Source: Microcaldota archaeon
GTDB lineage: Archaea; Micrarchaeota; Micrarchaeia; Micrarchaeales; Micrarchaeaceae
Length of the DNA stretch: 19,149 nt
Reading direction: 5' to 3'
Assembly (NCBI GenBank): GCA_027365215.1
Contig: DAHXNT010000006.1
Span: forward strand, 1-19,149
The notes under the pieces are model-generated. The model saw only the letters and a list, made by a program, of their open reading frames with translations, made no database searches and was not told the DNA's origin. Shown piece after piece: positions 7,553 to 14,768 of the stretch (positions are counted from its first letter, which is position 1; each line of letters opens with the position of its first letter). Made by a program: the position numbers and the translations under genes.

Positions 7553-7822
7553 CTAAAGGTTCAGGAAGTCCTTTGCCCCCTTCCCTTTCGGGAAGGCGCG
7601 CCCGTTTCCCGCCTCTACTGGCAGGCCCGTCTCTTCCGCAAGCCTCAGTATCTCAGGCATGTCTATGGTCCTTGCAGTGTACAGCTCAACGAAGTAGTCT
7701 GCGCCTATTTCAACCTTTTTCACGCTGAACGACATCACCTGGAGCATGCCTGACCTCTTTACCCTGGCGCTGAATCTGCCCGATGATAATATCCTTTTCG
7801 CGTTCTCGTTCTCGACTTCCAT
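7553..7822 (-). CDS. Small soluble protein of unknown function
   Basis: This encodes 89 residues from ATG 7822 (MEVENENAKRILSSGRF...). The predicted pattern is a helix, two or three strands (ARVKRSGMLQVMSFSVKKVEIG, then ADYFVELYTARTID), a helix (MPEILRLAEETGLPVEAG) and a C-terminal turn with FPKGKGAKDFLNL. It is soluble and has no Cys. The frame runs upstream to 7894 but would then overlap the nuoH promoter, and a TATA-like TTATTAATCA (7844-7853) lies about 26 bases before ATG 7822, so the shorter start is preferred. It is convergent with the surface protein gene and divergent from nuoH. I do not recognise a family. Confidence 0.6.
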   Translation of the reverse strand: MEVENENAKRILSSGRFSARVKRSGMLQVMSFSVKKVEIGADYFVELYTARTIDMPEILRLAEETGLPVEAGNGRAFPKGKGAKDFLNL

Positions 7823-7843
7823 GTTACCGTCAACGCATGCAAT

Positions 7844-7874
7844 GATTAATAATCTATTACAAACCAATAAAAAC
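7844..7874. promoter_or_regulatory. Divergent promoter: nuo operon (+) and small unknown gene (-)
   Basis: The minus-strand box TTATTAATCA (7844-7853) is 26 bases before ATG 7822. The plus-strand box CAATAAAAAC (7865-7874) is centred about 25 bases before ATG 7894. The second favours ATG 7894 over GTG 7876 as the nuoH start and is the only promoter-like site seen for the seven-gene operon. Confidence 0.5.
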
Positions 7875-7893
7875 AGTGGATTCGGCGGTGCCA

Positions 7894-8937
7894 ATGGAAA
7901 TAAGCTCCCTTGCTGTGAAGTCTTACTTCTATTTCATATACAACCTGCTCCACCCATATCTCGGCAGCAGCGTAGCGAACGAAGCCATATCGCTGCTGAT
8001 AGGCGTGGTAATATTCTGTATAATACTGGCAGTGATGATCTCGGTGTTCGGCGTAATGTACGGATGGGCCGAAAGGAAGGTCATAGCGAGAATGCAGGCG
8101 CGCCACGGCCCGACGTACGTTGGCAAGTTCGGGCTCCTTCAGAACGTTGCCGACCTAATAAAGCTCCTGGCAAAGGAGAACATAATTCCCGACCTGTCTG
8201 ACAAGCGCGTATTCCCATGGGTGCTTCCCCTAGTGTTTGCCTCATTCGCCCTCATGCTCGCGTTCACGCCTTTTACGTCAAAGTTCATAGGCCTGGACAC
8301 GAGCGTTGCTGTCATACTTGTGTTCGCTCTTCTCTCAGCCTCGCCGGTCCTGATGTTCCTTGCGGGATGGACGAGCGGCAACAAGTTCGGCTCCATAAGC
8401 GCGCAGAGGTCCATAGCGATAATGATAAGCTACGAGATACCGCTCATGCTGGTCGTGATCGCCGCGGTGATGACCGCGCACAGCCTGGACTTCATGAACA
8501 TAGTGAGCGCCCAGTCCCACCTTTGGAACATAGTGGCCATGCCCATCGGCTTCATAGTATTCTTCATCGTGCTTCTCGCAGAGCTTGAGAGGCCCCCATT
8601 CGACCTTCTCGAGGCTGACTCAGAACTCATATCAGGGTGGCTTACCGACGTGAGCCCTCCGTATTATGCGCTGGCGCTGCTCACCGACTATGCGCGCATG
8701 CTGTTCGGTGTGCTCATAATATCCGTCATGTTCCTCGGAGGCTGGCTGGGCCCTGCCCCTATACCTCCGTACGCGTGGATGGCGATAAAGGTGGTGGTGC
8801 TGGCTCTCGCAATAATCGCGTTCAGGGCCACGTTCTTCAGGATGAGGATCGACAGGCTGATAAGGGCCGGCTGGAACTACCTGATGCCCCTTTCGATGCT
8901 CAACCTCCTGATAACATTTTTATTGTTTGTAAGATAA
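7894..8937 (+). CDS. nuoH: Complex I subunit H (quinone-chamber membrane subunit)
   Basis: This encodes 347 residues with about eight membrane helices. NuoH joins the redox arm to the proton-pumping arm and forms the quinone chamber. Family blocks are clear: AERKVIARMQARHGP with Glu60-Arg61, GKFGLLQNVADLIKLLAKE, AGWTSGNKFGSISAQRS then SYE, and AELERPPFDLLEADSELISGW. The related membrane subunit of group 4 hydrogenases (EchB/MbhM type) was considered, but the full J-K-L-M-N set downstream supports a complex I. ATG 7894 is chosen because of the TATA box 25 bases upstream; GTG 7876 would add six residues. It is first in the H-N operon, and nuoA-D are not beside it. It could be called fpoH if the electron donor were F420 rather than NADH or ferredoxin; the window does not tell. 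Confidence 0.95.
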   Translation: MEISSLAVKSYFYFIYNLLHPYLGSSVANEAISLLIGVVIFCIILAVMISVFGVMYGWAERKVIARMQARHGPTYVGKFGLLQNVADLIKLLAKENIIPDLSDKRVFPWVLPLVFASFALMLAFTPFTSKFIGLDTSVAVILVFALLSASPVLMFLAGWTSGNKFGSISAQRSIAIMISYEIPLMLVVIAAVMTAHSLDFMNIVSAQSHLWNIVAMPIGFIVFFIVLLAELERPPFDLLEADSELISGWLTDVSPPYYALALLTDYARMLFGVLIISVMFLGGWLGPAPIPPYAWMAIKVVVLALAIIAFRATFFRMRIDRLIRAGWNYLMPLSMLNLLITFLLFVR

Positions 8938-8955
8938 GGATTACCGGTGTAGCTG

Positions 8956-9327
8956 ATGGTGGTACGGGCAATAAGGCCGCTGGTGGATGTTGTGAAGCAG
9001 ATGGCAGCAAAGCCTACTACAGTCGAGTTTCCCGAACGCCGGGAGAGGAAGAACGACAACTACAACGGCATGCACAAGCTGGACATGAAGACGTGCATAA
9101 GCTGCGGCGCGTGCGCAAGGATATGCCCCAACCAGACGATTACGATGGTCGATACCGAGACCGATAAGGGCACGAAGAAGATGCCGGAGATAAACTGGGA
9201 GAGGTGCCTGTTCTGCGCGCTTTGCGCCGAGGTATGCCCGACCGACTGCCTGATACTTACGAAGCAGACTGACTACGACGTGTATGACAGGAGGGACCTG
9301 ATAAAGAGGCCGGAGGAGCTCGAATAG
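8956..9327 (+). CDS. nuoI: Complex I subunit I, two [4Fe-4S] clusters
   Basis: This encodes 123 residues, a compact form of the 8-iron ferredoxin subunit that hands electrons to the terminal cluster N2 in NuoB. Two classical motifs are present: CISCGACARICP with Cys47, 50, 53 and 57, and CLFCALCAEVCP with Cys84, 87, 90 and 94. The Pro after each fourth Cys is kept. An extra Cys98 follows. The N-terminal 45 residues (helix plus FPERRERKND) match the amphipathic helix that docks NuoI to the membrane arm. The ribosome binding site GGTG (8946-8949) sits six bases before ATG 8956, and 18 bases separate it from nuoH. It is the only iron-sulfur subunit of the complex in the window. Confidence 0.95.
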   Translation: MVVRAIRPLVDVVKQMAAKPTTVEFPERRERKNDNYNGMHKLDMKTCISCGACARICPNQTITMVDTETDKGTKKMPEINWERCLFCALCAEVCPTDCLILTKQTDYDVYDRRDLIKRPEELE

Positions 9328-9343
9328 CGTTAAGTGTGGTGGC

Positions 9344-9826
9344 ATGTACCTGTGGGTGTTCGTGACAGTGGCCTTGCTGGAGTCAGCAGCAGCCGTATCA
9401 ATATACCTTCTCAAGGGGGTGCTCCACTCCACGCTAGCCCTGTCGGCCGTGTTTGTGCTGAACTCGTTCGCTTTCCTGATGCTGCAGCAGCCGCTGCTGG
9501 CCGTGATACAGCTGTTCATAGTGATAGGCGGAATAGCAACGTACCTGATAGTAGGGACCGCTGCCGGGCAGCGAACCACGTTCAGGCACGTGAGGCTTCC
9601 CGCGTTCGCGGCGATGTTCGTGCTGCTCTCCATAGTCCTGGATTACTCGATCTACGGCACCAGCTTCTCCAGCCTGCCGACCAATACGTTCTCCGCGGCC
9701 GGCATAGCAGCCATGTTCTCCAGCATCGGCCTGCTGTACATAATAGTCCTGATGCTGTTCTCGGTGTCTATCGGATCCATACTATTGTTGAAGAGGTTCA
9801 AGAAAGAGGCTGGTGATACGAGATGA
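9344..9826 (+). CDS. nuoJ: Complex I subunit J
   Basis: This encodes 160 residues with five hydrophobic segments. The family signature lies in the third helix region: AVIQLFIVIGGIATYLIV, equivalent to the NuoJ pattern 'AvvQvlVYvGai.vL', whose pi-bulge helix turns during catalysis. The usual Tyr in that helix is Phe here (LFIVIGG). NuoJ contributes to the E-channel between the quinone chamber and the antiporter subunits. The GGTGG ribosome binding site (9338-9342) is one base before the start, with a looser GTG further up. The stop overlaps the nuoK start as ATGA, so translation is coupled. Confidence 0.9.
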   Translation: MYLWVFVTVALLESAAAVSIYLLKGVLHSTLALSAVFVLNSFAFLMLQQPLLAVIQLFIVIGGIATYLIVGTAAGQRTTFRHVRLPAFAAMFVLLSIVLDYSIYGTSFSSLPTNTFSAAGIAAMFSSIGLLYIIVLMLFSVSIGSILLLKRFKKEAGDTR

Positions 9827-10122
9827 GCATGCTTCTTTTCCTGATTCTGTCGCTTGAGGTCCTTGCCATAGGGTTCAGCGGGCTGATAGCGAGCCGCCAC
9901 TTCCTCATAATGATATTCTCGATAGAGGTCATGCTGCTCTCAAGCACGCTTGCGGCGACCGCATTCTACTATTACGGGGTCAACTCGAACATCGGCGTCT
10001 TCCTGTTCGCCGTATGGGCAGTGATGGCTTCCGAGGTGATAGCCGTTGTTGCGGTGTACAGGTATCTGCAGGAGTCGGACATGAGTATGGACATAAAGAA
10101 GCTCGCGGAGATGAAGTGGTGA
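9823..10122 (+). CDS. nuoK: Complex I subunit K (MrpC-like)
   Basis: This encodes 99 residues with three membrane helices, the normal NuoK size. The two essential buried glutamates are present: Glu35 in MIFSIEVMLLSS (helix 2) and Glu71 in VMASEVIAVVAVYRY (helix 3), matching Glu36 and Glu72 of E. coli NuoK. They carry protons along the central hydrophilic axis. The start overlaps the nuoJ stop by four bases (ATGA), and GGTGAT (9812-9817) is a good ribosome binding site five bases upstream. The C-terminal tail (SDMSMDIKKLAEMKW) is longer than in many homologues. Confidence 0.93.
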   Translation: MSMLLFLILSLEVLAIGFSGLIASRHFLIMIFSIEVMLLSSTLAATAFYYYGVNSNIGVFLFAVWAVMASEVIAVVAVYRYLQESDMSMDIKKLAEMKW

Positions 10123-10123
10123 A

Positions 10124-11932
10124 ATGCTGGCGCTGCTGATAATCGTTCCGTTGATCGTCTCGTCGCTGCTAGCGCTGCTGCTCGGCCGTCACGGCAAAGC
10201 CATAAAGTACCTGTCGCTACTGGGAAGCCTGGGTTCGCTTGCACTTGTCTTCTTTGCATCGGAGAACGCAGCAAAGGCGCAGGCCATACAATGGTTCGCG
10301 CTGCCAGGCATAAACGTCAACATAGCCACATACACCTATCCGCTCAACATGGTGCTTCTCTGGCTCGTTGGTATAATAACTCCGCTGATCTTCGCCTATT
10401 CGATAGGTTTCATGGAAAAGAACAGTGAGCAGAGCAGGTTCTTCTTCGAGATGGGGCTCTTCGCCGCTGGGATGATGCTGTTTGCGATGGCCGGCAGCCT
10501 CATAACGATGTTCATAGGCTGGGAGCTGCTCGGAGTGACGAGCTATCTGCTGATAGGCTTCTGGTACAGGAAGGCGGATGCTGCTCCGGCCGCGAGAAAG
10601 GCGATAACGATAGTCCTGTTCGGCGACATACTGATGCTGATGGCCATCGTCATGATATGGAATTCATACCACACGTTCAGCATAGGGCAGATAATGGCCG
10701 CTCCCAGCCAATCGCTCTACCTGCCGCTCATCCTCATCATGGTAGCGGCATTCACCAAATCGGCGCAGTTCCCGTTCCACGAATGGCTTCCCGACGCCAT
10801 GGCCGGCCCCACGCCAGTCTCGGCCTTCCTGCATTCCTCCACTATGGTGAAGGCGGGTGTGTTCCTGATAGCGTCGCTCTTCACGCTGTACCTTGACGCG
10901 CACCTGCTGCCAATTATACTCATTGTGGGCATCGTGAGCGCAGCGTTCGGAGCCGTAAACGCGATGGCGGAGCGCCACGTAAAGAGAATCCTAGCTTATT
11001 CGACTATAGAGGATCTCGGACTTATGTTCGTGGCACTGGGCCTCGGCGCGTTCGCTGCAGCGATACTGCTCTTCATAGTGCAGGCGTTCTACAAGGCGCT
11101 TCTCTTCATGGACGCAGGGGTCATAATGAGGGCCAACGAGGAGAACGAGAACATATTCAAGCTGTACGGCTCCAAGGCGAAGAAGACAATGCTGTATGCT
11201 ACGCTGTTCGGCGTAGTGTCTATAGCAGGAATATTCCCGCTTGGCGGCTTCTTCGGAAAGGCCGCGATAGGCTCTGCCGCCGCATCCACAAACATAATCG
11301 CGTATGTGCTCCTGCTCGCAATAGAACTGGCCACCGGTTTCTACATATTCCGCTGGTATTTCATACCCATGCGCGAGCCGCCGCAGACTGATGCATCACG
11401 CATACGCGGTGCATACAGGGTGATGCCCAAGAGCATGGTGATACCCTCGATAATACTCGCGATCCTGACCGCGCTGTCCGCTGGCGCGTATTACTACCTG
11501 CCGATGTTGCTCACCCGTGCTCCGTACGCGCCGGGATCCGCCTTCGGCTCATTCACGGGCGCTGCTCCGGCAATAAACATCGCAGACGCAGTTGTAGAGA
11601 CGATCCTGATACTCATCGGCGCATACGCCGCATATCTGCTCTACTCCAGGAGGAGGGCGCCCACGCTCTATACGCACAGGCTGCTAAGCCACATTGTGTA
11701 CAACGCGCCGGTTACCAACAGGGCTTATGCGGCATTCGCCATGGCATTCTCCGCAGTGGGCGTAGCGGTCTACAAGACAGACGCCGCCATATACGCGGTG
11801 TTCGCCGCCATCGCGCATTCGGTCATCGATCTAGGCGCGGCCGCGAGGAAGATGGTCAACGGGCAGACCAGCATATACGTGCTGGCGTTCGCCCTTGGAA
11901 TGATAATACTGGTAATGCTTTTCGTGATGTGA
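10124..11932 (+). CDS. nuoL: Complex I subunit L (antiporter-like, with lateral helix)
   Basis: This encodes 602 residues, the distal proton-pumping subunit with about 14 core helices and a C-terminal extension for the lateral helix HL and its anchor (ending QTSIYVLAFALGMIILVMLFVM). Key residues are all kept: Glu134 in GWELLGVTSYLLIGFW (TM5), Lys212 in FTKSAQFPFHEWLPDAMAGPTP (TM7), His and Lys in AFLHSSTMVKAG (TM8) and Lys379 in GGFFGK (TM12). By sequence alone this half-channel should work. Its ATG begins two bases after the nuoK stop, and GGTGA overlaps that stop, suggesting coupled re-initiation. The usual 'GSVIH' motif in TM11 is AGVIM here. Confidence 0.95.
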   Translation: MLALLIIVPLIVSSLLALLLGRHGKAIKYLSLLGSLGSLALVFFASENAAKAQAIQWFALPGINVNIATYTYPLNMVLLWLVGIITPLIFAYSIGFMEKNSEQSRFFFEMGLFAAGMMLFAMAGSLITMFIGWELLGVTSYLLIGFWYRKADAAPAARKAITIVLFGDILMLMAIVMIWNSYHTFSIGQIMAAPSQSLYLPLILIMVAAFTKSAQFPFHEWLPDAMAGPTPVSAFLHSSTMVKAGVFLIASLFTLYLDAHLLPIILIVGIVSAAFGAVNAMAERHVKRILAYSTIEDLGLMFVALGLGAFAAAILLFIVQAFYKALLFMDAGVIMRANEENENIFKLYGSKAKKTMLYATLFGVVSIAGIFPLGGFFGKAAIGSAAASTNIIAYVLLLAIELATGFYIFRWYFIPMREPPQTDASRIRGAYRVMPKSMVIPSIILAILTALSAGAYYYLPMLLTRAPYAPGSAFGSFTGAAPAINIADAVVETILILIGAYAAYLLYSRRRAPTLYTHRLLSHIVYNAPVTNRAYAAFAMAFSAVGVAVYKTDAAIYAVFAAIAHSVIDLGAAARKMVNGQTSIYVLAFALGMIILVMLFVM

Positions 11933-11933
11933 A

Positions 11934-13340
11934 ATGCAAGGAATACTGCTGTTGATGACTCTGTTTCCGCTTGCTTTCCTAGCCGCGGCGATGTTGTCTG
12001 GCAGCAGGCGCGGCCCAGCGATCGCAGCGCTGTCCAATGCGGTCTCGATAGCGATCCTCGCATACGCGGCACTATCCTCAGGCGGCACGCTGAGCATATC
12101 GGAGTCGTTCAGCTACATCACTACTATACCAATATCGTTCTCGCTGAGGCTCAACCCTGCGTCGTTCATGCTTCTCATAATGTCGTACATAGTCCTGCTA
12201 GCGGCATCCGTCGCAGGGAACCACGAGAAGGAGTCGCAGAAGCTCGCGGCATCCCTAATAATACTGCTGCAGGTCGCCGCGACGGGCCTGTTCCTATCCG
12301 GCAACCTGTTCTTGTACTTCATATTCTGGGACATAGGTGTCATAACCTCGTTCTTCTTCCTGTACTCTATGGGCTCTCCGCTAAGAAGGCCCGCGGCCAT
12401 GAAGTTCCTGATATACGAGATGTTCGCAAGCGTGTTACTCCTTCTCGGGATAATAACGCTGTATTTCGGCACGCCGGTGCACTCGTTCAACATAGCGTAC
12501 ATAACCGCGAACGCTGCGCTCATCGGCACGACGTCGCAGCTGCTCGTGTTCGCATTCCTAATCACGGCCTTCCTGATAAATATGGGGATATTCCCGCTGC
12601 ACTTCTGGCTTCCAGACGCGTACACAGAGGCATCCACGCAGGGATCCATGGTGCTCTCGGCCGTCCTTTCCAAGTTCGGCGCATTCGGGGTATTCATCCT
12701 ATTCGCCATGCTGCCTATAGGTGCGGAAGCCGCGAAATACACCGCGGCCCTGGGCGCCATATCGGCATTCTACGCCGCGTTCCTGATGTTCAACCACAAG
12801 GACATAAAACGCATGATATCCTACTCTTCAATACTGGAGATGGGCATAATACTTATCGGCCTGAGCACGCTGAACGTGATAGGAACGTATGGAGCAGTGT
12901 ACGCGATGCTGGCGCACGGCCTGACAATAGCGCTGATGTTCCTGGCTGCGGGCTCGCTGACGCACGTGTTCGGGACCAGGGACATAAGGACCCTGGCCGG
13001 AGCCGTCTCAAGGGCCAAGTCCACCGCGTACTCGTTCGTCTTCGCGGCGTTCTCTGCTACGGGCCTTCCCCTCACTACCGGATTCATCGCCGACCTGCTC
13101 ATATTCATCGGCGCATACGCAGCATTCGGATTCTCCGGCATAGTGCCCCTGCTTTCTATAGTGATGCTCGGAGCATACATGTATTTCATAATAGAGAAGT
13201 CAATTCTCTCCACAAGGAAGGAGTCGGAAGTGATAACGCATGCCAGCGCTTCCCAGGCGTTCGGATACGCGCTGCTGATAGGCTCCATACTGCTGTTCGG
13301 CATATTGCCGTTCACGCTGCTGGGATTCGTCAAGATATGA
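11934..13340 (+). CDS. nuoM: Complex I subunit M, missing the TM7 lysine
   Basis: This encodes 468 residues, antiporter-like with about 14 helices and no lateral helix. Family blocks are YFIFWDIGVITSFFFLYSMG (TM5), FPLHFWLPDAYTEASTQGSMVLS (TM7-8), LSKFGAFGVF (TM8) and GLPLTTGFIADLL (TM12). Compared with E. coli NuoM, the TM5 Glu is Asp133 and the TM12 Glu is Asp387, conservative changes. The TM7 Lys that should stand five residues before the Pro of PLHxWLPD is Asn216. Lys247 in TM8 is kept. The frame is intact and the rest of the protein is well conserved, so it is not a pseudogene. GTGAT (11924-11928) lies five bases before the ATG; the gap to nuoL is one base. Confidence 0.94.
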   Translation: MQGILLLMTLFPLAFLAAAMLSGSRRGPAIAALSNAVSIAILAYAALSSGGTLSISESFSYITTIPISFSLRLNPASFMLLIMSYIVLLAASVAGNHEKESQKLAASLIILLQVAATGLFLSGNLFLYFIFWDIGVITSFFFLYSMGSPLRRPAAMKFLIYEMFASVLLLLGIITLYFGTPVHSFNIAYITANAALIGTTSQLLVFAFLITAFLINMGIFPLHFWLPDAYTEASTQGSMVLSAVLSKFGAFGVFILFAMLPIGAEAAKYTAALGAISAFYAAFLMFNHKDIKRMISYSSILEMGIILIGLSTLNVIGTYGAVYAMLAHGLTIALMFLAAGSLTHVFGTRDIRTLAGAVSRAKSTAYSFVFAAFSATGLPLTTGFIADLLIFIGAYAAFGFSGIVPLLSIVMLGAYMYFIIEKSILSTRKESEVITHASASQAFGYALLIGSILLFGILPFTLLGFVKI

Positions 13341-13350
13341 GGGTGCAAGA

Positions 13351-14754
13351 ATGGATTACGCGATAGCCGGCTATGTGATGATTGCGCTAATGGCGCTGTT
13401 TCCAGCCGGAGCGATAGCATCCCTATTCGTGAAAAGGAAGAAAGCGTGGTTCTCCGCCAGCGCGCTTATACTGGCGGCAATTGCGGCCGTCTCGCTCACG
13501 CTCTTCGCCCTGCACGCCAGCTTAACGCTTCTTCAGGTGTTCAGGTTCTACCCATTCTCCGAGCTTGTGGTCGCCCTTTTCGCCTCCATGCTCCTTGCGG
13601 TCGACGTGCTTGCGTACGAGTACTCATCTGACTTCATCACGTTCTCCGCGTTCTTCGGCTTCTCGATAGCAGGGATGCTCCTAGTCGCAATGTCTAATTC
13701 GCTGATAACGATATTCATCGGCCTAGAGCTGATGGGCGTGCCCACGATATTCATGATACTGACTCACGGCCGCACCCATACGGAAGCCGCGATAAAGCTG
13801 TTTGTCCTGAGCGCATTGGCCATAGCGGTCCTTGCGTTCGCCATCGCGCTGATAATGCCATACGACCCGTCGCTCTCGATAACCGGACTGTCGACCAGCT
13901 CCCTGGTCGGCGGCAGCTCCGTGATTCTGCTTTCGATGGTGCTTTTCGCGGTTGCCTTTTCGACAGAAGCCGCAGTGTTCCCGTTCAACATGTGGGTGCC
14001 TGACGTATATGAGGGCGCTCCGGGGCACATAACAGCCATGCTCGCGGGTATAAACAAGAAGGTGGCGTTCGTCGCAATGATAGAGGTGTTCTTTGCGATG
14101 TTCCTGTACTCCGGCTATAACTTCCAGCCGATATTCGCGCTGCTTGCCATAGCCACCATGTTCTTCGGCAACCTCGTGGCCCTGGTGCAGCAGAACGTCA
14201 AGAGGATGATGGCGTATTCGTCGATTTCCCAGACCGGGTACATACTCGTGGGAATAGCCGCGTCTACGGAATTCGGGCTCACGGCGAGCATATTCTACAT
14301 CGTGGCGCACTCTATAATGATAATAGGCGCGTTCTCGGTGATAGTCTGGCTGGCCGGCAAGAACCTCAGGACGGTCAACGAGTATTCGGGCCTCTGGTCA
14401 AAGAACCCTATCGCGGCCTTCGCCCTGACTATATTCATGCTTTCGATGATAGGCGTGCCTCCATTGATAGGGTTCATAGGGAAGTTCCTGCTGTTCTCCA
14501 GCGCGGTGAGCGCGAACCTCCTCTACCTGGCGTTCCTTGGAATAATAAACAGCGTGATCTCGGTCTATTACTACGGCCGCGTAATGCTTTCCATGTACTC
14601 CGACAGAAGGCCCACGCGCAGGATCAGGATGGCTGGCGCAGTAGCGGCAGTTGTGATAATACTGCTTGTAGCGACTATCGCAATTGGGATATTTCCCGGA
14701 CCGCTTATGCATGCCTCGGCCCTGGCAGCCAATTCAGTGATGCTCGGAAGCTGA
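13351..14754 (+). CDS. nuoN: Complex I subunit N, missing the TM7 lysine
   Basis: This encodes 467 residues, the antiporter-like subunit nearest the K/J/A connection. Recognisable blocks are FIGLELMGVPTIFMIL with Glu126 (TM5), VFPFNMWVPDVYEGAPGHITAMLAG (TM7-8), Lys236-Lys237 in GINKKVAF (TM8) and GVPPLIGFIGKFLLF with Lys378 (TM12). At the TM7 position five residues before the Pro of the PFxxWxPD motif, E. coli NuoN has Lys217; here it is Glu206, a charge reversal. The usual His of PFHxW is Asn. All other channel residues remain. GGGTG (13341-13345) is five bases before the ATG, ten bases after nuoM. It ends the operon and converges on the flavoprotein gene with a 14-base gap. Confidence 0.94.
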   Translation: MDYAIAGYVMIALMALFPAGAIASLFVKRKKAWFSASALILAAIAAVSLTLFALHASLTLLQVFRFYPFSELVVALFASMLLAVDVLAYEYSSDFITFSAFFGFSIAGMLLVAMSNSLITIFIGLELMGVPTIFMILTHGRTHTEAAIKLFVLSALAIAVLAFAIALIMPYDPSLSITGLSTSSLVGGSSVILLSMVLFAVAFSTEAAVFPFNMWVPDVYEGAPGHITAMLAGINKKVAFVAMIEVFFAMFLYSGYNFQPIFALLAIATMFFGNLVALVQQNVKRMMAYSSISQTGYILVGIAASTEFGLTASIFYIVAHSIMIIGAFSVIVWLAGKNLRTVNEYSGLWSKNPIAAFALTIFMLSMIGVPPLIGFIGKFLLFSSAVSANLLYLAFLGIINSVISVYYYGRVMLSMYSDRRPTRRIRMAGAVAAVVIILLVATIAIGIFPGPLMHASALAANSVMLGS

Positions 14755-14768
14755 CGCATAAGCATTTC

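Noticed and set aside
7823..7894. Upstream extension of the small minus-strand gene to 113 residues
   Set aside because: It would cover the nuoH promoter and start codon; the TATA box at 7844-7853 fits ATG 7822.
8637..9167. Plus-strand ORF of 176 codons spanning nuoH and nuoI
   Set aside because: It is out of frame with both well-supported subunits, and its translation resembles no protein.
12579..12581. NuoM and NuoN as pseudogenes because of lost lysines
   Set aside because: Both frames are complete, have good ribosome binding sites and keep the other conserved motifs, so functional change is more likely than decay.
12113..12760. Minus-strand ORF of 215 codons
   Set aside because: It is antisense to nuoM. 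High GC at third positions opens such shadow frames; no recognisable domain.
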